Assembly (NCBI RefSeq): GCF_004798865.1
Contig: NW_025336481.1
Span: 29,673,444-29,737,443, forward strand
Reading direction: 5' to 3'
Origin: Varanus komodoensis
Lineage: Eukaryota > Chordata > Lepidosauria > Squamata > Varanidae
Length of the DNA stretch: 64,000 nucleotides
Shown here one piece after another: positions 1 through 12,223 of this stretch. The number at the start of each line of letters is the position of its first letter. Position 1 is the stretch's first letter. The notes beneath the pieces are model-generated. The model worked only from the letters and a program-made list of their open reading frames with translations, was not told the DNA's origin and did not search any database. The position numbers were made by a program, and so were the translations under genes.

Positions 1-1584
1 GCAAGATTACACGGAAGAACTATACAAGAAAGAGCTTAACGTCCCTGATAAGCACGATGGGGTGGTCACTCACCTTGAGCCAAACATCTTGGAATGTGAA
101 GTCAAATGGGCCTTAGGAAGTCTGAGCAACAACAAAGCTAGTGGAGGTGACAGTATTCAGCTGAGCTATTCAAAATCCTAAAAGACGATGCAGTAAATGT
201 GCTACACTCAATATGCCAGCAAATTTGGAAAACTCAAAAGTGGCCACAGGATTGGAAAAGGTCAGTTTATATTCCCATCCCAAAGAGGGCAATGCCAAAG
301 AATGTTCAAACTACCATTGTACCATTGCACTCATTTCACATGCTAGTAAAGTTATGCTCAAAATCCTACAAGCTAGGCTCCAGCAGTATGTGGACTGAGA
401 ACTACCAGAAGTACAGGCAGGATTTCGAAGAGGGAGAGGAACTAGAGATCAAATTGCCAACATATGCTGGATCATGGAGAAAGCTAGGGAGTTCCAGAAA
501 AACATCTACTTCTGCTTCATTGACTATGCTAAAGCCTTTGATTGTGTGGATCACAACAAATTGTGGCAAGTTCTTAAAGAGATTATTTGTCTCTTGAGAA
601 ACCTGTATGTGGGTCAAGAAGCAACAGTGAGAACTGGACACGGAACCACTGATTGGTTCGAAATTGAGAAAAGAATTGGGCAAGGCTGTATGCTCTCACA
701 CTGCCTATTTAACTTATATGCAGAGCACATCATGAGAAAGGTGGGGCTAGATGAATCACCAGTTGGAATTAAGATTGCCTGGAGAAATATCAACAACCTC
801 AGATATGTAGATGATACTACTCTAATGTCAGAAAGTGAAGAGGAACTAAAGAGCCTCTTGATGCAGGTGAAGGAGGAGAGCGTAAAAGTTGGCTTGAAAC
901 TCAACATTAAGAAAACGAAGATCATGGCATCTGGTCCTCTCACTTCCTGGCAAATAGATGGGGAAGAAACGGAGGTAGTGACAGATTTTTTTTTTCTGGG
1001 CTCCAAGATCACCGCAGATGGGGACTGCAGCCAAGAAATTAAAAAACGCTTGCTCCTGGGAAGGAAAGCTATGCCAAATCTAGACAGCACACTAAAAAGC
1101 AGAGACATCACCCTGCCAACAAAAGTGCGTATAGTCAAGGCTATGGTTTTCCCAGTTGCAACGTATGGCTGTGAAAGCTGGACCAAAAGGAAGGCTGAGC
1201 ACCAAAGGATTTGAATTGTGGTGCTGGAGGAGACTCCTGCGAGTCCCTTGGACCACAAGGCAATCAAACCGGTCAGTCCTAGAGGAGATCAACCCTGACT
1301 GCTCTTTAGAAGGCCAGATACTGAAGATGAAACTCAAATACTTTGGCCACCTAATGAGGAGGTAGAACTCTTTCGAGAAGAGCCTAATGCTGGGAACAAT
1401 AGATGGCAAAAGAAGAAGGGGACGGCAGAGGATGGGGTGTCTAGATGGAGTCACTGAAGTAGATGGTGTGAGCTTAAGTGGACTCCGGGGGATGGTGGAG
1501 GACAGGAAGGCCTGGAGGAATGTTGTCCATGGGGTTGCGATGGGTCGGATACGACTTTGCGACTAACAACAACAACAACAACAA
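1..1584 (+). mobile_element. BovB (RTE-clade) LINE, 3' part, cut by window start
   Basis: Seen: broken frames match the BovB reverse transcriptase in order: a WPQDWKRSVYIPIPK-like stretch (about 240-290), FIDYAKAFDCVDHNKLW (about 517-567), LRYVDDTTLM (about 798-827), then FELWCWRRLLRVPWT (about 1207-1250) and a final IRLCD plus TAA at 1564-1566, followed by six CAA units (1567-1584), the usual BovB 3' tail. The catalytic YADD box reads YVDD here, and about 18 bases are missing in frame near 580, where the other copy encodes KGVPDHL. Frameshifts split the ORF, so it is dead. The element continues past the left edge. Known: BovB is abundant in squamates and is copied by target-primed reverse transcription. 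The minus-strand ORFs over it are antisense shadows. Confidence 0.93.
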
Positions 1585-4500
1585 GCATTTTAGACTTCAG
1601 GTTTTAGATTTCTAATTTTTCCCCTGTGCTGACATGTGTGTTGTTGTTTTTATTGCATTTTATTCTTTTAGTTTTATGTGATCTCCCCAAAGAGCTCATA
1701 TTATTGGATGGATTAAAAATATAACCAATCAATAATTACTTATTGAGTGGTGGAGCAATTCAGAAATACAGTAAATAACAACTATAACTATGATAGCTCT
1801 ACCAAATAATGTTGGTTGGAACATTTAGGGGGAAGGCCCTTGGGGCAGTGATTAAAATAAAATGGCAAATTATAACCTAGTAATGAAGGGTTTTTGGTGC
1901 TAGGCCAGTCTGGTACCCTGGGAACATAAGGTCTTGTGCATGATGCTAGGAAAGACAGCATGTGTGTTTATGATGGTTTATTTTTAGGTGGTATAGTAAA
2001 CTGAAGAAAGATCAAGGCAAAATACATTGTTTTCAAATGCTGACTTTCACTAGTTATGTAGCTCTTTCATAGAACTACATCTGCACATCTTGAAAGTAGA
2101 TATACAAGTATTCCTCTACAGGACCAAAATCCATTTTAGGATACAACCACATTTAAGACAGAATTCACTATTTTTCATTTTGCCTATTCTATGCAGATCC
2201 TAGGAAAATATTCCTATTACATATCGTTTCTCAGTATTTGGATAAAGCATGACATGATATTGTGACTAAACTTTTAATGGATGATCAATTTTATAACACC
2301 TTTATGGTAGCATTGTTTTCAGTGGTAGCTAAGGAACTATATTTGCCTTTTGAAAAACAAATTCTGCTACTGATTGAAATGGCTTAATGAAGATAGCAAT
2401 TACAGCTGACACTGCTGTTTACATATGATATTTTAATCTCAAATTTAATTCTGAGTAATTTTATGAATTATGTTGATGTATAATATAATATGTTTATTTG
2501 CGCAACATATGGACTGATAGGCTTCAACACACTTTGGACTCATGCCATAAATCGGTTTAGTAACAGAAGAAAGCACAGAACCTTTTCAGAAATTCAGCAT
2601 CATCAGCTATGCCATTAGATCCAGATCCTACTACCATTGCAGTAAGCAGAAAGACAATGAACTACTTCTGCGGGAACCCGATTTGTCTGCTTAGGATTCT
2701 GGCCAACTTCCAGGCAAAGCAGTTTAATCCTCCTATCCTAGCTAAATTCTTTCTGCTGTTTCACATGGGGAAAAATTAAGCAGCCTACAAAATAGTTAAG
2801 TTAGAGTATGAAAACACTGAATGTAACACTTGGCCTGACTGTCCCTTGGTATCAACCTGTGCAAAAAAAGTTTCAATAATTGGGCATTGCATCAGGATTA
2901 AATTTAGCAATATTGGATGTTGTGCCCAAAGATGCAACTAGTCCACAAGAATCCACAAGACTAGTCCTCTTCTAAATAGCCTCATCCTCTATCCTCGATA
3001 CCATTCTCTCTCTTCAGCCATGTGTGTGTAGGAGCAGCATGTCTGCCCATAGGAACACTATTGCTGTTTCCCGTTGATCTAGCCACATGGGCTAAGATTC
3101 TGGAAGACAAGTTTTTCTGTTGTCTTTGGCATCATTATGTGTCTCTAGGATTTTGCCAGGGAAGGAAGGAAGGTCATGGGGAAGAGGGAAATAGAATTGT
3201 GTCTTGCTATTGTGACTTTTCCTGGTTACAGATAATTGGCTTCCCTCATTTTTTAACTGTCACAATGAAAGCTGTTGGACAGATGGAAGAGGGAATGACT
3301 GGCTGGCTGAAGGAATGGATAGATGGATGGGGAGAGTGTGGGTGCATAGGAGAAGTTCTTTGGCCCAGGTTTAGATTGCAGGTCAAAACTGTAAATTAAT
3401 CTGCTGGAGTTCCCTAGCATGGGTGGGCCCAAGGGGGAAACATTGCTTCAGCAACTACTTTGGCACTGTGAACATAGGGATGCTTTATAGTGGAGAATGT
3501 CAGACGAAAACCCGTTTGCCTTGGATCTAATGAGAGATACACTTTAGGCTGTATGATGTGCCAAATGTCCCCCCATGGACTATAAGTGCCAGAAACTGGA
3601 GATGTCTGCAGACAGAGTAGTCCTTCTTTTAACAGGGATGCCAGCACTGCCATCTTATGGGAATTATTTGTTAATCATAGGATGCAGAGGATAAATGAAA
3701 TGCACTGTATAAAGTCCAAAGTATTATAAATGTTTTAATGCAGAAGAACATCTCCAAGTATAAGTTCACAAAAGCCATTTGAGAAAAAGCTCAGCTGCAA
3801 TCATTAGGATACTGCAATATAAGGTTCAGCGATTTCAAATTTACCTATTAATTTAGTAATAGAAAAAGACTTTTCATTTCTCCTAGTTTGTCTGTTTCTT
3901 CCTCTACACAGTTCATTTTATATGCCAGAAGATGATGGTGCTAAATAGTTTCATACACACAATTGCTGTTGAAGATTCACATGGCTGGCTCACAATTGCT
4001 ATCAATCAAGTCACTGTTGACTATTTCCCCACTTTCCAGGCTTTTTGCGTAATTCCAAATGCCATGCTTGAGTTAAAAATACTTTAGACATTTTCTTTCA
4101 TCTACTAATCTTTCTTCTAAACCAATTTTTCTATGAACTGGGACACCAAACTGAATCTTAGGACTTAAAACCTATCAACAAATGTTACACAGGACAAGGC
4201 AGTTTAGAAATTGACATTCTTGAATGGTTTCCTGTGAAGTGATTACCATCACAGACATATAATCTAAAAAGGATATGCCAGACAGGATGATATGAATAGT
4301 AAACCTCATACTGTCACATGTTCTCCTGTCCTCCCATGCTTCAAGTCAATCAAGACCTGTGTCATTTTGGAAATAAATAGCAGGTTCCTGAACTGTGACC
4401 TGGAATAACAGATCACTGAAAGCTGGCACAGAGCAAAGAGAATATATTAGGGAAAGGAGGAAGTTTCTGACTGGTAGCAGGCCCATTGCACAACCATATC

Positions 4501-4700
4501 AAATCCCACAAGATATCGTTACAGAGAAGATTCAGATATGCTGGCTCCCTGGCAGTTGTGTGCATTGAACTGGCATTATCTTGACAACCCAGTCCTTGGC
4601 ACAAGAAGCTATTGTTCCGGAAGCACACTGGAAATACTGTTGAAGCTATTGAGCTGCTGCAAAGGTACAGGCATCATAAAACACACCTGCTTCCTCCTTG
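1585..4700. other. Intronic or intergenic DNA, nothing recognised
   Basis: AT-rich unique-looking sequence. The open frame at 3022-3399 (125 codons) has no recognisable domain and ends at a simple stop, and I treat it as chance. No SYT1 transmembrane exon is visible on the minus strand. Confidence 0.5.
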
Positions 4701-4731
4701 ATTAAGGATGGTTGTTCCTTGCCATGGGGAA

Positions 4732-4839
4732 AGACATGCAAATGTCTGCATGACTGCCACATCACCAATCAGCCAATCAACTCATGAGGGAACCTTTGAA
4801 TTGGCCAATCAAAAATCCGGGTTGAAAATATGGTCCAAT
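4732..4839. promoter_or_regulatory. Cluster of CCAAT boxes with an octamer
   Basis: Seen: CCAAT at 4765-4769, 4773-4777, 4805-4809 and 4835-4839, plus ATTGG (inverted CCAAT) at 4800-4804. The octamer ATGCAAAT lies at 4736-4743 inside the inverted repeat AGACAT-GCAA-ATGTCT (4732-4747). Known: NF-Y binds CCAAT, often in phased pairs, and POU factors bind ATGCAAAT. Inference: a promoter or enhancer, either of the host gene or left by an old repeat. I found no TATA box or transcript start that settles it. Confidence 0.3.
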
Positions 4840-5494
4840 ACTTATCAGCCCCCACCTCCCTGCAAGGTCAGTCACTACCAGTGTATGCTCAACAACATGT
4901 TTTGTTTGGGATATTGTGCTACAACTTCTTACTTCCAGATAGATATCAAGGGGTAGAGACACCCTAGAGTGCTCTATTCAGTTTCTTTTTATGAGAACCA
5001 TTATTCTTCCAGTCTTTGAGCCACCAAACTGTTCATTCGCTTTGTTACTACTCTGAAATTTGGAAGGCCCATGCTTATTCTTTCTGTCTGTGCATCCTTC
5101 ACATTCATTTATCCCAACTCTGAGAAAAAAGCAAAGTCTGGTTGACTTTTAATATTGCTCCTTTTGACTCTTCTTAGCAAAGTTCCCCACTCTACTTTGG
5201 AGTCTACCCTATAGATCTAAGGCCAGAGCTTCTACACATTCCTGACTTGTCTGCCCCAGATAGATCCGTTTGCCTAATATATCCAAAGACCACCAGAGTC
5301 CAAAGCTATGTTCTATGCATAACACAACACATCCATTCCACCATGAAGAGGCAATGTGTTATTTTCTAGTTTTAAGTTCAAATACATAATTCATTCCACA
5401 GGGAGCATAGAGCATTGGAAACTGGCTACCTAAAAGACTTGAGGTGAACATACAATCTATGGATTTTATTAGAAACTGTAAGGAGAAGCCCTAT
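4840..5494. other. No recognised feature
   Basis: AT-rich sequence without a repeat family, splice-flanked ORF or RNA gene that I can support. Confidence 0.45.
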
Positions 5495-6110
5495 TAAGAA
5501 CATAAGAAGAGCCATGCTAGATCAAAACGGTACATCTAGTCCTGCATTCTGTGGCCAACCAAGTGCTCACAATGGCCAACCAAGTGCTCATGAAAAACCC
5601 ACAAACAAGACATGAGTGTAACAACGTCCTCCTGCCCAAGTTCCTCACAAATTTGTGTACACAGGCATAACTCGTGTACAGAAGCACATGCTTCTGATAT
5701 TGAAGGCCATCAGGACTAGTTGCCGCTGATTGCCTTCTCTTCCATGAATCTGTCCAATCCCCTTTTCAAGATGTCCAAATTGGTCTCACTAGATCTTGAA
5801 GAAATGAAAGCATAACTCAGCCATATCCTCACTCTTCCACCAATCAGCTTCATGAGATGAGCACCGATTCTAGTATTATAGGAGAGGGAGAAAAATATTT
5901 TCCTTCCCACTTTCTCTACACCTTGCGTAATTCTGTACATCTCTATCTTCGCTCTCCTTACTTTTCTCCCACGCACTGCCCCAGGCTAAACAATCTCAGC
6001 TGTTGTAACCTTTCTCATAAATGAGTTGCTCTGACCCCTTGATCATTTGAGTTGCCCTTTTCTCCATTTTTTTCCAACGCTGCATTATCCTGGCAAAGTT
6101 CTCCATCTAA
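5495..6110 (-). mobile_element. CR1-like LINE, 3' end fragment
   Basis: Read on the minus strand, 5716-5976 encodes a decayed LINE C-terminus: RRAKIEMYRITQGVEKVGRKIFF, then LMKLIGGRVRI, then a LDRFMEEKAISG ending. This is the block that follows the reverse transcriptase in CR1-group LINEs. The left end (5495-5550) is the typical 3' end, read on the plus strand as TTAAGAACATAAGAAGAGCC. A 21-bp local duplication, TGGCCAACCAAGTGCTCA, occurs at 5552-5592. The copy is 5'-truncated and dead. A matching 3' end on the other strand lies at 59590-59812. Confidence 0.75.
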
Positions 6111-7374
6111 ACCTATCTTTAATCAAAATTGTGGAAGCTCTGAGAATCCATTAGTACTCCCCATTGGTACTAAATTATCAATGCCATTATTTTTTGGTAT
6201 ATAACAAAGTCAAAGCAGTGTGAAACTATTACCCTTCTGTGTGGCGTGCAGAAGCTATGTAACAAATATGAGACTTTAATTGGTCCAAAACATGGTTGGG
6301 CAGACTTTTGTCTATGGTCACAGGTCAGCTTATAACTCGATTTTATGTCAGCTCCCTAATCTCATGTTTATCTCATAACCAACATTATTTACAGCAGACA
6401 TTTGCTAGATTTCACCCACTGGCTATTATCACTATCTAGCATTGATCCGGTGCATTACACGTTGTTCATCTGCCCCAATGCTTAAATACCTCTTTCATGA
6501 GACTTGGGATGGGAGGGAACTAAACAAAAGGCAGAGACAAAATCATGGCACACAACCATGCCACGGATGTACTGAAACACACATTTTGGACCTGCTTGAA
6601 CACATGGGGTCAACACACTTGGACTCCATGGCATTTGTACAAAACAATGTGACTTATTCAATCTGAGCACACACAGGATCACAGACTTACTGCCTGGTTT
6701 TATTAATATTTCAAATATCAAAATCCCAACTCCAGCCTTGAAAATAAGCTAATGAAGTACACTGTCACAGCTTCCCAGTTGCAAATTTAATTCTCTACTC
6801 CACTTAATAGGAACTAGCATAACTTGACACATTCATAATACAGCAAAGTAACAGCACAGCCGTTGTAATAGTTTTTCAGTAATAATCACACTGAGGTGCT
6901 GGAGAGGGTCTTAGGGACCTGAAGAGACCCTTATTAAAATTTTGACACAAAGTAAAAGGAAAGATTCACAGCCTACATTTTGTCTTTGAATTGCTTCAAA
7001 ACAAGTAGCCATCTTGCTGCAGGTGACATCTGCTTTGGTGTTTAGCTCTATGGCTTGATGATAGCACTAGAATTATATAATGTTCTTCCAGAGCAGCCCA
7101 CAATATTAAGAGCCTTCCCTGCAGAGTTTTGAATTGATGGTTAAAATGTTTACTAGCTTTTAAAATGTCAGAAATGTTGCTCTTCTTAATAGCAAAAATG
7201 TTCTTACTTTTGCTATTACTCCTTGCTTCTCCTTAAGTGTCATCCATATTAAACTACATTTAACTGCAACAAAAAATGGTATATTAGTTGAATCAGGTGT
7301 CGTATCCAGAGCACAGTCTGGTCTAGTTATGTTGTATGGCTTCCAGTATAGCTTGAGGATGTTGACAAGTTGCT
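6111..7374. other. No recognised feature
   Basis: AT-rich sequence. Short open frames here (for example 6442-6666) have no recognisable domain and I see no splice context. Confidence 0.45.
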
Positions 7375-9066
7375 TGGGCATGTTTGGCTGCCCACATCTT
7401 TACTGGATCCATGACCCTCTACTAGGAATGGACCTGCCAGCTGGGCTAGGGAGGTGATTAATGCTTTTTTACAAGAAGGACTGGCCTTGGGGCATCTGAA
7501 ACAATAAGACCACTTTTGGGAATTCTCAGCAGCTTTTGCTACCATTGACCATGGTATCCCTCTGGGGCAACTCTGTGAGTTTGGTGTGAGAAGCACTGCA
7601 TTTCAGTGGTCTCATTCCTACTTGAATGCTAGGCTCCAGAAGGTGGCACTTGGGGATATTGCTCTACTCCTTGGATTCCCCAGTATGGGGTTCCCCAGAG
7701 GTTGGCCTTGTCCCCCATGCTGTTTACCAAGGACATAAAACCACTGAGTGAGGTCATCCAGAGTTTTGGAGATCGTGGTCATCAGTATGGTGATGACACA
7801 CTGCACCATCTCTCCTTTTCATCTTCAGCAAGTGAGGAAGTGAATGTGCTGAACAGGTGCCTGGCAGCAACTGGATAAGGGTTAAGGAACTGAAGTTCTG
7901 TCCAGACACATCTGAAATGCCACTAGTGGGTGGTTCTTCTCACCAAATGGAGAGAATCCAATCTGTTCTAGACAGGGTTGCACTCCCTTTGAAGGAGAAG
8001 GTTTGTAGCATGGGGATTGCTCTTTGAGCAGTCTTTGTCACTTGTGGCTCAGGTGGCTGTAGTGGCTCGGAGTGCCTTCTACCAGCTTTGGCTGGTGGCC
8101 CAGCTATACCCGTAGCTGGATAGAAACAGCCTGCTATTAGTAATCTATGCTCTGGTAAACTCTAAGATGGATTACTACAATGCACTTTACACTGGCATTT
8201 TTGGAAACAGCAGTTCGTACAAAATCCAGCAACCAGACGATCTAATCATCTAACACCAATTCTGGTCCACTTGCAATGGATGCCTACATCTCTCCAAGCC
8301 CAATTCCAGGTGCTAGTTTTAACCTATAAATCCCTACATAGCTTGGGACCATGATGCCTGATGGAGCACCTTTCCTGACCTTCTATGTTATGTTATGTTA
8401 GTCGCAAAGTTGTGTCTGACCCATCAGGACCCCATGGACAACATTCCTCCAGGCTCTCCTGTCCTCCACCATCCCCCGCAGTCCACCTAGGCTCACCTCG
8501 ACTGCTTCAGTGACTCCATCTAGCCACCTAATCCTCTGCTGTCCCCTTCTTCTTTTGCCATCGATTGTTCCAAGCATTAGGGCCTTCTCCACTGAGTCCT
8601 TCTTTCTCATTAGGTGGCCTGACCTTCTATCCAGATGCAAAAATCAAGTCCTGGAGACTATCACTAAGGAAGGTTTGGTTGCTGGCAACAAGGAAAAGAG
8701 ACTTTTCACTGGTGGTCCCCCCAGTTATGGAATGAGCTCCCTACTGAGGGCTGCCTGGTGCCAACTTCACTATCTTTTTGGCACAAGTTAAAGACCATCC
8801 TCTACTGCAGGGCATTCAAGTAGCTTCTGGGGCCTGCTAGGTGTTAAACAAATCTGAACGTTTTTCTTCATGTTACTATATATATATGCAAACCTGTTTA
8901 ATATGTGATTTAAAATTTAGTAAACTTTACAGTAAACTGTAAACTTTTATGTTTTAATATGTTTTTAAGATAATGTATCTTTTATTGTTTTTTTTTTTCA
9001 AATGTGCTTTGTGAACCACCCAGAGAGCTGTGGCTTTGGGTAGTATAAAATTAAATTAATTAATAA
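7375..9066 (+). mobile_element. L2-like LINE, decayed, interrupted
   Basis: Seen: decayed remains of a non-LTR reverse transcriptase in order: an AATIDHGIPLGQL-like stretch (about 7535-7575), an LPLGFPSMGFPRG-like region (about 7665-7710), a YGDDTLHHLS-like catalytic box near 7787-7810, a tail of thumb motifs through 8340, and the resumed C-terminal part at 8631-8830. The 3' end (about 9000-9066) has the L2/L3-type tail CTTTGTGAACCACCCAGAGAGC and AT-rich repeats. Many stops and frameshifts make it dead. It is split by the BovB piece at 8387-8617. The assignment to L2 rather than another CR1-group clade is from memory of motifs only. Confidence 0.7.
8387..8617 (-). mobile_element. BovB LINE 3' fragment inserted in L2-like LINE
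   Basis: The minus strand encodes the last part of BovB: HLMRKKDSVEKALMLGTIDG, then RRRGQQRIRWLDGVTEAVEV, then RAWRNVVHGV and QTQLCD. The 3' tail is TAACATAACATA next to 8387. The 13-bp direct repeat CCTGACCTTCTAT flanks it exactly (8374-8386 and 8618-8630), which marks a target-primed insertion of a strongly 5'-truncated copy. Removing one repeat and the insert makes the L2-like LINE continuous. Confidence 0.92.
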
Positions 9067-9074
9067 ACAACCAA

Positions 9075-9142
9075 CCAATGCTGAAGGTTCATGGGTGTTG
9101 TAGGCTAATACAACTTGAGGTCCACAAGTTGCCTACCACTGG
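9075..9142. mobile_element. hAT-like MITE, half element
   Basis: GTTGTAGGCTAATACAACTTGAGG followed by CCACAAGTTGCCTACCACTG resembles the right half of the short palindromic MITEs found at 9863-9976 and 12751-12898. Only one half is preserved, so the limits are approximate. Confidence 0.4.
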
Positions 9143-9224
9143 TTTATAAAGAGCATATCCAAATTATGTGGACTGTATCTTCTTACTAAAGATGGGTATG
9201 CTCACTAGTTTCTAAAGAGGCTTC

Positions 9225-9345
9225 CTTAACATAGGGCCTTCAGGTCTTTCAGACTACCCTTCCAACAGTCCTGATCATTGGCCATATTGGCTGTGGTTGA
9301 TGGGAGCTGGAGTCCAAAGCATTGCAGGAATGCAACACTGAAAAA
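9225..9345. mobile_element. Short palindromic MITE (hAT-like)
   Basis: A left arm with CAGGTCTTTCAGACTACC and a right arm with GGGAGCTGGAGTCCAAAGCA are roughly inverted copies around a centre that reads CATTGGCCATATTGGCTG. This layout is shared with the MITEs at 9863-9976 and 61847-61975. The copy is old and no target duplication is clear. Confidence 0.5.
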
Positions 9346-9862
9346 GGCTATCTTAGATAATTAAATTTATGGTAATTAATAGAATGAATCTTTTAGTGGG
9401 CCTTTGTACTTCTCAGACTTTTGCCTAGTGTTTAGCAAGGGCATATGGAATGGGGTAGTTGGATCCTTGCTTTTCTCCTTTATGGCCTGTCACTCAAACT
9501 CCTTTTTTTTCCTCCAACCAGGTTGTTCCTTAAAATAAGCCAAGCTCAGAGGAAAATGCCTGTGGAGAGAAGACCACAAAGCAGGAGAAGAGGTGAACCT
9601 ATTCTGGGAATTGTGTGAAGATTCATAATTAGCTCCTATATAGCTCTGTATAAAAGTTGCAAGGGATCAGAAGCTGCACTGATACAAGGGTCATCAGCCT
9701 TCCCTGTCACAGAGAAAATGAGGAAACCAAAGCGGTTCCTCTGGCCACATCTATTTTGTACATTAGCCAAGGAATCAGCTGAATAAATGTTCATAAAAGA
9801 ACAGAGTGTTTCGCTCTCATCAATAAAGATTTCTGAGCAGAATTAATTATTTTAAGTACAGA

Positions 9863-9976
9863 CAGGGATGTTCAATTTGTATTTTATCTTACAACTTCCA
9901 TCAGCCCTTGTCAGCATGAAAACACTGAAGGATCATGGAAGCATTAGGCCAAAGTTGCCACAAGATGCCCACCCTG
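9863..9976. mobile_element. hAT-like MITE with 7-bp target duplication
   Basis: The ends are inverted: CAGGGATG at the left and CACCCTG at the right, with CAACTTCCATCAGCCC on one arm and GGAAGCATTAGGCCAAAGTTG on the other. GTACAGA is found directly outside both ends (9856-9862 and 9977-9983), close to the 8-bp duplication made by hAT transposases. It is 114 bp long and non-coding. Confidence 0.7.
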
Positions 9977-10045
9977 GTACAGAACAAGGACTATACTAGG
10001 ATGATAACACTGACACATCTTGAGCTGATTGGTAAGCAACGTCCT

Positions 10046-10047
<2 letters not shown>

Positions 10048-10085
<38 letters not shown>
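10048..10085. repeat. (GT)19 microsatellite
   Basis: An uninterrupted GT dinucleotide run of 38 bases, long enough to be length-variable between individuals. The ORF at 10029-10316 that reads through it is not taken as a gene. Confidence 0.98.
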
Positions 10086-10087
<2 letters not shown>

Positions 10088-12223
10088 TAGTTTTCTGCAA
10101 CACCAACTACTTGGAATGGATTTTAAAGAAAAGTTAAAGGCCTCTTTGATTTATGTTTCTCCTTATCTTTGTATCTTTATCTTTTTTACTTACTGTATTC
10201 CTTTATTAACGATGTTGAGACTTTTGCTTTCTAAAAGATTTTTTCCTGTGTCCTCAGAGATATGGGCCCAAAGCATTAATAAACATATACCCCCAAAGGG
10301 AACATCATTCCTTTAGAAATTATGAATTTTTTTACATTAAAAATAGAAATCCAAGAAAAGGAATTTGTTAATTCTAAACAGCCTGAAAAATCATTGTATT
10401 CCAGGAAAAAGGAAACACTGGAGTATAACCATTTTGGTTACAACCAATCAGAGTTGAGGGATTTATAGTTAGACACTAATCCGATACTTATATCCAGAGT
10501 GTAGAGATTTGCATAACTAAGAAGAAAACTGTATGGTTACACTTCAGGCGCCTTATAGCATCCCTACACTTTAGTTCCATGAGTCACTTTTGCCATTTTA
10601 TTCCCAGTACAAAGAGCAATATGACAATCCATCCTAAAAATGTATATGTTAGCAACAAATGCTTAAACTCTCCTACCAATGACATTGGAGAACACTTAGC
10701 AATACTATTACAAGCAGATGAGTGCTCCTAATTTGAACTCACATGAGCAAGAATTCTAATTCTTCCGTTATGCTAACTCCCTTGATCTTTGATACAGAGG
10801 CCCTGGAATTAATGAGTTTAGCAGAGCGGGTGGGCAGGCATGGAACAGCTTCAGATAGGCATGTGTATTACTTGCCAAACACAGAGCTACTGTTTCTTTT
10901 CTCCACTTCCACCTGCCTCCCTTTCCAGGCTTCACAACTGCTTCTGAATTCCTTATATTCCTGATATATTGTAGGGGAAAAATCCATAGAATCCTCATAC
11001 AAAAAGAAATACACTGAGCATGGACACGTGCACATTTTATACTCAATTAAGAGCAGCATCATGACCACAAGAATTACATGAAGCTGTGAGTTTGTTGCTA
11101 AACCCATTACTTAGCCTTGCATTTCTAATACAAAGGCATGATATTAGAGGTGAAATGAATCTTGAATGCATTTAGAAGGAAACAGCCACATATTGTTTAA
11201 ACCAAATGCCCATGAGGCTTCAAACAAGTATTATAGGCATCCATTGTCAAACAGTGTTTTCATGATCTTCTTTAAAAAAAGGAACTTGTGACATACATGT
11301 TCCTCTAAGACTTAACACATATGCAAGGAACTATTTGTACTGAAATTATCAGTATGAAGACTCATGCCTTCACTAGACATTTAAAAATAAACTGCTGTAG
11401 GAATTGTTTTATTTTGTCTTTCCAACCAGCAGCTTTACTGTCAATCCTATGTTCTCCAATACATTATCTACAATTCACTGAGTGCAGCAAGTTTTATTTT
11501 AAGTAAGTGAAAAGATCTGGTTATTTCGTTTTGTTGCTGTTTCTGTATTATACAGACAAAGAAAACAACTACACAGTTGATTATTGTTCTATAATCAATG
11601 TTGAAAAAGCACACTCTACATTTTTAAAATTAAAACTTCATTTTCACAGGTTCTTAATGGAACAATTGCCACACAAAAAAGGAAGTGCAGTGCATCACGA
11701 AGCAAACACAAGTTTGGGATTGGCATGGAGATGTAGGTGTGGGAATTTTGCAGAAGAAAACTGATGGGGGAGAGGGGTGTATAACCCTGCTGCCTCCCAT
11801 CAATTTTGTCCTTCTATCAAGTTTTTCTTCCCATCAGTGCCCCTTGGAATTCTTCTTCTACATATGAGTTAAAATCAGTTGAGCTGAGCACACATTTCCA
11901 TCCCGGCATTGCCCCTAACTGAAAAATCCATAGAAAATTACGTTTGTAAAATGTGTTTCACTTAGACAATACGCAGTTCTTTTTAAGAGAGACACATAAT
12001 TTCCCCCTTAATATTAATTAAGTAATCCTGTGCAGATATTGTCTAAGTTGGACCTTGATGAAAATAAAAGCTAATGAAATGCCAGAATTAGGTCATTTTA
12101 ATAACAATACTGAAAACAGAAATCTTGACTAGCAGCCCCAAAGCCTGTTTGCAAAAATTGTAGGAAAGTTCTACTTGTGGCTGCATTAATACAAGCATCT
12201 CCTCCAATTCATGTGAAATACTA
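10086..12223. other. No recognised feature
   Basis: AT-rich sequence with short open frames on both strands (for example 10768-11046 minus, 11507-11764 plus) that show no known domain and no paired splice sites. I see no clear repeat family in it. Confidence 0.45.

Noticed and set aside
614-1267. 217-codon open frame on the minus strand
   Set aside because: It is the antisense shadow of the BovB reverse transcriptase on the plus strand.
10029-10316. 95-codon ORF starting beside the GT repeat
   Set aside because: Most of its N-terminus is microsatellite-encoded VCVCV, and no splice or domain support exists.
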